DNA from: Symbiodinium microadriaticum
Lineage: Eukaryota > Sar > Dinophyceae > Suessiales > Symbiodiniaceae
DNA length: 64,000 bases
Direction: 5' to 3'
Assembly: GCA_001939145.1 (NCBI GenBank)
Contig: LSRX01000363.1
Location: 170,539 to 234,538 of the forward strand
The stretch's first letter is position 1; every line of letters begins with the position of its first letter. The notes beneath the pieces are model-generated. The model did not search any database, was not told where the DNA came from, and worked only from the letters and a program-made list of their open reading frames with translations. The position numbers and the translations under genes are program-made. Positions 58,351 to 64,000 of the stretch are shown in pieces.

Positions 58351-59517
58351 AACCTTGAGCCTAAAACTCCGAAGCAGCTAAGCACAGGACCCCAACCCCC
58401 CCAGCCCTATCCCCCAAAAACCCTGTACCCCGAAGCTGAAGCCCGGGTACTGGAACATGCTAACAGGGTTTAGGGTCTAGGGTTTAGGCTTTATGGTCTA
58501 CACCTTACAAGACCTCGGACAAACCCTGTGTGCCAATTCGAAGGCTCCCCTGCCCTACAAATCCCAAACCCCTAAAACCCTGAACCCTAAACACCTACAC
58601 AGTCTGCACTAAATCCGAAACCTTATAAACCCCGAACCCTGAACTAGACTCCAGACACTACCAAGCAGGCATGCAACAAATCCTTCCCACCCCCCTCTCA
58701 CCCCAGCCGTTCTCCCGGGCGCAGGGCATGGTAGAAAGAAAGCAAGTCGGACTCCATGGACAGAAGGTCCTCTTGGGGTTTGGTAGGGTTTAGGGATGTA
58801 GGGGTTCAAGGGGAGGGCTCTAGGCCAGGTGTAAGGTACAGGGCTTGGGTTTAGGGCGCTGGGTTTTGGGTCTGGGTGTTTCGGTTTTAGGGTTTAGGGT
58901 TCAGGGCTCAGGGTTTGGCCATCGATTATCAAAAGTATCCAGCCCAACCCCTTTCACTGGGCTAGGAAGCCCGTTCAGTGCCTGAACACGTGAGGGCTTG
59001 GGAACAAAAACTTTAAGGACTTCTAGCTGAGGCTTCAGAAATTGAGCTACTACTCTAAGCCCGAACTGCTGAGGTTTCCAGTTGGGGGTTTTAGGCTAGG
59101 GGGTTGCCCTCTACCGTAAACCTCAAGTAAACCTATCCCATGAACCCTGAACCTTTCTCCCAAACACTTCGGGCCAAAATAGCCGTGACAGGGTTTAGGG
59201 CTAATTACAGGGTTTACGGTTTGGGTGGTGTAATTAAGGTTTCAGGGCTTAGGTTTGAGGCCTCGGGGAGTGGCGGTTAGGGTTATCTGACTGGGATACA
59301 GAGACAGCTGCAATGGCCGGATGCCACCGCATCCCAATGAAGTGGACAGCGATCCAGCCGTCGGCAAGGATGAATTCGGCAAGGGGTCACGCATCATCTC
59401 AGTGAAGTCAACGTCCAGGAAGCACCATCGTTGACGTGCGCAGGCTCTTCAAATCCAGCTCGGCCTGCAGCAAGCATGATCGAAGCAATTCTGATTCCAT
59501 GGTGGGCTCTGCGGGAG
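58351..59517. other. Intergenic with scattered heptamer motifs
   Basis: CCCTAAA-like motifs at 58,565-58,592 and TTTAGGG-like at 58,465-58,490, 58,780-58,915 and 59,190-59,285. No gene is recognised. Confidence 0.4.
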
Positions 59518-60003
59518 CTAGGGCCGGTACGGTCGGCACTGGCGTGGGGGCTGCCTAAGGCATAAAAAGGAACCACTAAAGGAACTACTTAGGGGTCTAA
59601 CTCTGACAACATCCAACTTCAAGCTTTTCGGTGTACGATGTGCGAAGTGTACTTGATTCATCAGGTTCCTGCGAACTGGGAGAGTTGGCTTGGGTTCCAA
59701 ATTGGGTGGTGGGTCGTCTTGGGGGATGTCCTGGTCCAGGGTGGGGTCTGGTCCTTCTGCCATGTCTTCCTCCGCCTTTGCCGCCAATCCGTCCCCTTGC
59801 CACCTGCGGACATGCATACATACATACATGCATACATTAACCCAAATCCGACCGCCACAACTACCTAAATCGGAACGCTGACCCAGAACAAACACTGCAA
59901 CAATCACAACCGTTGAAAGCAGAATCAAACTTAAATCGAAACGCCTCAACTCAATGAGCCTGCAAGTGGGCTTGATTATAGCAACTAGTATACTTATGCC
60001 CAC
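59518..60003 (-). CDS. Weak open frame with membrane-like segment
   Basis: 161 codons. Near its start LSLILLSTVVIVAVFVL is a plausible membrane helix after a polar N-terminus. The middle reads a CATA microsatellite (CMYVCMHV) and the end reads a family A fragment, so the whole frame cannot be an ordinary conserved protein. A stretch between them (AEEDMAEGPDPTLDQDIPQD) looks protein-like. It may include one or two exons or be chance. Not recognised. Confidence 0.2.
   Translation of the reverse strand: MGISILVAIIKPTCRLIELRRFDLSLILLSTVVIVAVFVLGQRSDLGSCGGRIWVNVCMYVCMHVRRWQGDGLAAKAEEDMAEGPDPTLDQDIPQDDPPPNLEPKPTLPVRRNLMNQVHFAHRTPKSLKLDVVRVRPLSSSFSGSFLCLRQPPRQCRPYRP
59562..59602 (+). mobile_element. 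Family A MITE fragment
   Basis: CATAAAAAGGAACCACTAAAGGAACTACTTAGG (in pieces): the right arm with GGAAC-CACTA duplicated; the left half is missing. Confidence 0.7.
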
Positions 60004-60500
60004 AGAATACCGAACACCTTGAACTGATCCTTAAGAGTAACGTTTCGAAGGGCTCGGAGTCCATCTTCAGGTCCGGGAACAGGAAATTCGCAAGATCGAC
60101 CTCTCAAATACGCCGAGAAGTTGCTACGGTTTCGGGTGTAAGACTGAACAGCAATGTAGAGCCATGATTAACAAACCCCTCTGCTCATTTCACTTAGCAA
60201 AAAAGGATACTGAACATGTGTTGTCAGCATGTCAATGTAGACAACCCATTTTAAGTAAGTGACATGGGTTACCAACCATGGGGGCTAGGAACATTCATGG
60301 CGGGCTCGAGGATGTAGGCATTAAAACTCTTGCACCTGGCGTTTGCAAGTTTGCCTGTTTAGGGCTGCAAGACTTGTAGTAGAAGCTCAAAGGTTGGAAA
60401 CCCAATAGCCTCTGTCCTTAAGAGTAATGCATAGGGAATCCCAGCACTAATTGTCCCTAATCCGGTTTCCAACTTTTTGGGGTTGACTTTGCTTGCACCT
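60004..60500. other. Non-repetitive island, no assigned gene
   Basis: About 500 bp with no heptamer repeats and no long frame. Confidence 0.35.
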
Positions 60501-60504
60501 CCAC

Positions 60505-60578
60505 CTAAACCCTAAACCCTAAACCCTATAAACCCTAAACCCTATTCATAAAGCCTAAACCCTGTAAACCCTAAACCT
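60505..60578 (-). repeat. CCCTAAA tract
   Basis: CCCTAAACCCTATAAACCC units. Confidence 0.85.
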
Positions 60579-60672
60579 TGTGTAAGCAGGAAGCGGTCGG
60601 CGGGTTCTTATCTTGGCAGCACCTATAGCGAATCCCTGGCTCCAAGAAGGTCCTATAAGACGGTTCTACTGT

Positions 60673-60905
60673 TACCCATAGGCCCCTAAGTAGTTCCTTC
60701 TATGGTATATATTTTGGACTTGGCAGAGGGGGTTTAGGGTTTGGGGTTTAGGTTTTAGGTTTTAGGGGTTTGNTTTAGGGGTTTAGGGGTTTAGGGTTTA
60801 GGGGTTAGGGGTTTAGGGGTTTAGAGTTTAGGGGTTTAGGGTTTGGGGTTTAGGTTTTAGGTTTTAGGGGTTTGGGGGTTTAGGGTTGAGGGTTTAGAGG
60901 GGTAT
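60673..60905 (+). repeat. Family A left arm joined to a TTTAGGG array
   Basis: TACCCATAGGCCCCTAAGTAG and a reversed core (60,673-60,715) break off and a TTTAGGG array follows (60,729-60,903). No right arm is found. An n at 60,773 interrupts the array, inside a block GGTTTAGGTTTTAGG that recurs about 108 bp later. Confidence 0.8.
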
Positions 60906-61418
60906 TGTTGGATGGTGTTGCATAAACTAAACGGCTCTCAGGAGACACCACATTCAAAACCCTGAAATAACTTGTGACTATGTCTACACTGGCCTACACG
61001 GATCGATACAATGGTACATCGCAGCAGAACACGGATGTGGAAACTCCAACTCGGAAAACACTGACTGTCACTAACTCCGAACAGGGCCCAAACCCCCAGC
61101 GAATCAGGCAAAACCGGCCAAAAAAAACACCCCCTAGACCCTTAAACCCCTAGTTTCTGAACTCCCAACCCTAAACCCTAAACCCTTAAACCCCTAAACC
61201 CTAATCTCCCAACCCCCTAAACGCAAATCCTAAACCCTTAAACCACTAAACCCTGATCTCCCCTGAACGCTAATCCTACACCCCCTTAAAGCCCTCAACT
61301 CCCGAGCTTCCGGGCAGCCACGAAGCCGGGGCCCGAAAACTCGAAATCGACCACTGCGGCTTCGCAGAAGGATCCCTGATTTCTTTCATTTCAGGATTAG
61401 GGTTTAAGGCTTAGGGCT
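60906..61418. other. Intergenic with CCCTAAA motifs
   Basis: CCCTAAACCCTTAAACCCC units at 61,160-61,275. No gene is recognised. Confidence 0.45.
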
Positions 61419-61506
61419 TACCCATAGGCCCCTAAGTAGTTCCTTTTTGTGGTTCATATTAGAACCCCACTTTCCCGAAACGGAACTACTTAGGGGCCTA
61501 TGGGTA
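61419..61506 (-). mobile_element. Family A palindromic MITE
   Basis: Both arms exact; the core is shortened (GTGGTTCATATTAGAACCCC) with an unusual CTTTCCCGAAAC segment. Confidence 0.9.
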
Positions 61507-61670
61507 GGGCTTAGGTATATAGGGGTTGGGGTTTAGGGTTGAGGGCTCTGAAAAGGGAGTTAACGGCCAGCGCTTCGGACGGACTTTCTAGGTTTTGTAT
61601 CTAAGGGGTATTAGGGTTTAGGGTTTAAGGTTTAGGGTTTTGGGGTTTAGGGTTTAGGGGTTCTAAACGG
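61507..61670 (+). repeat. TTTAGGG motifs
   Basis: Short tracts at 61,508-61,545 and 61,610-61,665. Confidence 0.75.
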
Positions 61671-62500
61671 GGTTCTAGTGATCGGAGGGGCTTTCGAGGA
61701 TCAGACACAACGGGTGTGGGTTCTAGGGTTTGGTGTTTCGTTCATGTTCGTTTCAAGAACCCAAGGTCTGTTCTTGGTGTGTACAAACCAGGACCCCACA
61801 TCAGTGAATTAGCAATATTCTTCGCGCATACCCCTAACCCTTAAATCCGCAAACCCTAAACAATCAAACGCCATGAACCCCAAAGCCTCGAAACCCTAAG
61901 CCCTGAGCTGTCTAGTGATCTAGGCCCTTTAAATGAGGTCTTTGAAGAACCCTCAAAGGAGCCCTTTAAGGAACCTCCTAAATCCCAAACCCTAAACCCC
62001 TAAACCCTAAACCTAAACCCCTAAACCCTAACCCNATTCCGTGAATCTTTTAGGGCTTGACGCTGTAGTTTAGAGGCTTTGGGTTTCAGGGTTTAGGATT
62101 TTTTATCGTTTTGGGTTTCAGGGTTTAGGATTCTTTTATCGTTTTGGGTTTCGGCCTGAAGACTTTAGGCACTTAGAGTCTATGGTTTACTGTTTTTTAT
62201 AGGGTTTCGGATTTCCGGATTTGGGGCTCTGGGTCGTTCCGTTCGGCAGCTTAACTTCTTAAGCGTCCGCAAAAAAATGGACCTCTACAAAATTTCCTAA
62301 TCCCTATATTATAAACCCTAAATCCTAACCCCTAAACAAAGCCATGAGAACATGAGCTGTTTGATGACAAAACGCACGGCACGGCCTCCCCCTCGCCAAC
62401 GCGGCGAAGGAAAAAGTTCGCGGTCTTAAAGTCGCCATGGAGCCTGGGAGAAGTTCGAGTTTAGAGTTCCGGAGGGCTCGGCTTAGAGATTAGGGTTTCG
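61671..62500. other. Intergenic with heptamer motifs and one n
   Basis: CCCTAAACCCC units at 61,988-62,034 end in an n at 62,035. GGGTTTCAGGGTTTAGGATT..TTTATCGTTTT is repeated twice at 62,080-62,145. Confidence 0.5.
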
Positions 62501-62939
62501 GGTTTAAACCCTAAACCCTAAACCCTTTAAGGTTTAGAGTTCAGGAGGGCTCCATGCCCAGAATGCAAGACAGAAGCCTGAGTAAATGGAATCGGGTCTT
62601 CCCTAAACCCTATACTAAACCCCAAACCCTATAAACCATAAGCCCTAAACCGTATATCCCTTATAGAACCAATTTGGGTGATTGTTTCCAAGGGGTATCG
62701 GGATCTCTGAAAACTCTGCCTTAGGGCTTTAGGGCGTTAGGGTTTTAGGGCTTCAATTTTTAGGGTTTCAGGATTTCAATGTTTCGGGTTTTAGGCTTTT
62801 TTTTAACCGGACCTTTCTCCTTCTGCAGGAATGTCTTTACGACTGGGTTTTAGGGTTTAGGGTTTTGGGGTTTAGGGGAAGTTTGGAAGATGCTTCGAGA
62901 GGAGCTTCTGGCTCGGAGATTGGGAATCGATTTGGGGTT
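62501..62939. other. Intergenic with heptamer motifs
   Basis: CCCTAAA at 62,507-62,525 and 62,602-62,650; TTTAGGG-like at 62,722-62,795 and 62,846-62,875. No gene. Confidence 0.45.
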
Positions 62940-63120
62940 CACGGTTTAGAGTGGGGGCTTTAGGGTTTAGGCCGTCTTTGGGTAGGGTTTAGGCTTTAGG
63001 GTTTAGGCTGTCTTTGGTTAAGGTTTAGGGTTTAGGGTTTAGGCCTAAGCCTGTCTTTGGTTAGGGTTTAGGCTTTAGGCTGTGTTTGGTTAGGGTCTAG
63101 GGTTTAGGGTTTAGGCTGTG
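62940..63120 (+). repeat. TTTAGGG array with longer-period unit
   Basis: GGCTGTCTTTGGTTAGGGTTTAGG-type blocks (in pieces) recur about four times with variable heptamer number between. Confidence 0.85.
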
Positions 63121-63324
63121 TTTGGATTTACGTTTTGGATGATGTGAAGGCTTATAGTTTAGAGGACAATGATTATGTAAGGAAAACGTCGTGCATCTCA
63201 ACATGCACATATTTCTGTTGATAGATACGCAATGGTATATGGGATTTCGGCATTTGAAGCCCAAGCCGTCCGAGAATTGACATGCTTGGCAGCCGTATAT
63301 AGGCCCACGCTGGACCCAGTAATG

Positions 63325-63550
63325 ACGGGGCCTGAATAATTGGAAAAGTGTTTTGGGGTATATTCCACGATAATCATAATAAGGAACCCCCAAAACAGTA
63401 AAGGCAATTATTCAAGGATGCATTATACTATAATCATCATGAGGAACCCCCCCAAATAGCATAGGTAATCATTTAAGGGTATATACTATACGATAGTCAT
63501 AACAAGGAATCCACCCAAAAAATAGCATAGGGAATTATTTAGGCTCCTAT
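63325..63550. mobile_element. Family C element with internally triplicated segment
   Basis: The left end ACGGGGCCTGAATAATTGG and right end GGAATTATTTAGGCTCCTA are approximate inverses. Between them a unit of about 60 bp (ATAATCATAATAAGGAACCCC .. CAAATAGCATAGGTAATCA, in pieces) occurs three times, starting near 63,361, 63,421 and 63,483, with 75-90 percent similarity by eye. Confidence 0.85.
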
Positions 63551-63619
63551 ACTAGCCTTGAGTCTTCGGCCTTGAGCAAGAGAAGGATTTAGCCCAGGAG
63601 TGCCTCATCCAAGCATCCT

Positions 63620-63840
63620 GAAGGCTTAGGGTTTAGGAGTTTAGAGTTTAGGGTTTAGGGGTTTAGGGTTTATAGGGGTTTAGGGATTTAGGGGTTTAGG
63701 GGTTTAGGGTTTAGGGGTTAGGGGTTTAGGGGTTTAGAGTTTAGGGGTTTAGGGGTTTAGGGGTTTAGGGGCTTAGGGGCCTAGGGGCTTTGGGGTTTAG
63801 GGTTCAGGGTTCTAGGGGTTTAGGGTTCCAGAACTTGAGC
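63620..63840 (+). repeat. TTTAGGGG-rich array
   Basis: About 28 units, mostly the octamer TTTAGGGG. The remaining 160 bp to the window end hold only short CCCTAAG and TAGGGTTTGGGG motifs. Confidence 0.9.
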
Positions 63841-64000
63841 TGGACCCTGAAAACTGCCTTAAACCTTCAACCAACCTTCCAAACCCTAAGCCGGGATGGT
63901 TACCTGCCGAAATTCGGTCATCCTTCGGCTAACGGTGTAGGGTTTGGGGTGTAGCGTGTATATCATGTCCAAGACCAAAGACACAACCAACAAAGACAAG

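Noticed and set aside
63097-63407. Minus frames of 69-98 codons at the right end
   Set aside because: They read through the family C element and TTTAGGG array.

Overview
The window reads as nuclear DNA of a dinoflagellate, most likely of the Suessiales/Symbiodiniaceae type. The evidence is: (i) degenerate TTTAGGG/CCCTAAA heptamer tracts scattered across almost every kilobase in both orientations; (ii) a Ty1/copia retrotransposon whose single polyprotein carries a 2-oxoglutarate/Fe(II) oxygenase-like domain; (iii) a 108-bp LTR containing a tract like the dinoflagellate spliced leader (3' end TTTTGGCTCAAG); (iv) no bacterial-style gene packing. The taxonomic call is inference.

Positions 1-41,880 are gene-poor. 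They are a mosaic of TTTAGGG-type tracts, compound microsatellites and many 80-120 bp near-perfect palindromes (MITE-like foldback elements). I sort these into families named here A to M. Families A, E and F begin and end with TA, and have different 17-nt ends joined at the same position to one shared core. About 21 family A copies or fragments and 8 family D copies are visible. No intact conventional protein gene was recognised here. Two low-confidence exon or pseudogene candidates are listed (9.64-9.95 kb and 16.24-16.46 kb, both minus strand).

Positions 41,883-56,898 hold one complete LTR retrotransposon on the minus strand. It has a 5-bp target duplication (acttt), two 108-bp LTRs differing at 6 positions, a primer-binding-site candidate abutting the 5' LTR, a G-run polypurine tract, and one uninterrupted 4,804-codon ORF. 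The order is: coiled-coil Gag, two CCCH zinc fingers, an internal signal-peptide-like segment, aspartic protease (DTGS), 2OG-Fe(II) oxygenase-like domain, integrase, reverse transcriptase (YVDD), RNase H split by an insert of about 160 residues, then nearly 2,000 further residues. This tail holds a WPRxC domain, an SGNH/GDSL-hydrolase-like domain, a Tpt1/KptA (RNA 2'-phosphotransferase)-like domain, a zinc ribbon and a proline-rich tail. It is the strongest candidate for something undescribed: a copia element carrying three accessory enzyme-like modules.

Positions 56,899-64,000 return to TTTAGGG tracts and palindromic elements, with one weak open frame (59.5-60.0 kb, minus) and a MITE-like element with an internally triplicated segment (63.3-63.55 kb). 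Unresolved bases (n) occur at 23,836-23,854, 28,575, 60,773 and 62,035. The one at 28,575 abuts an exact 324-bp duplication, so local misassembly is possible there.
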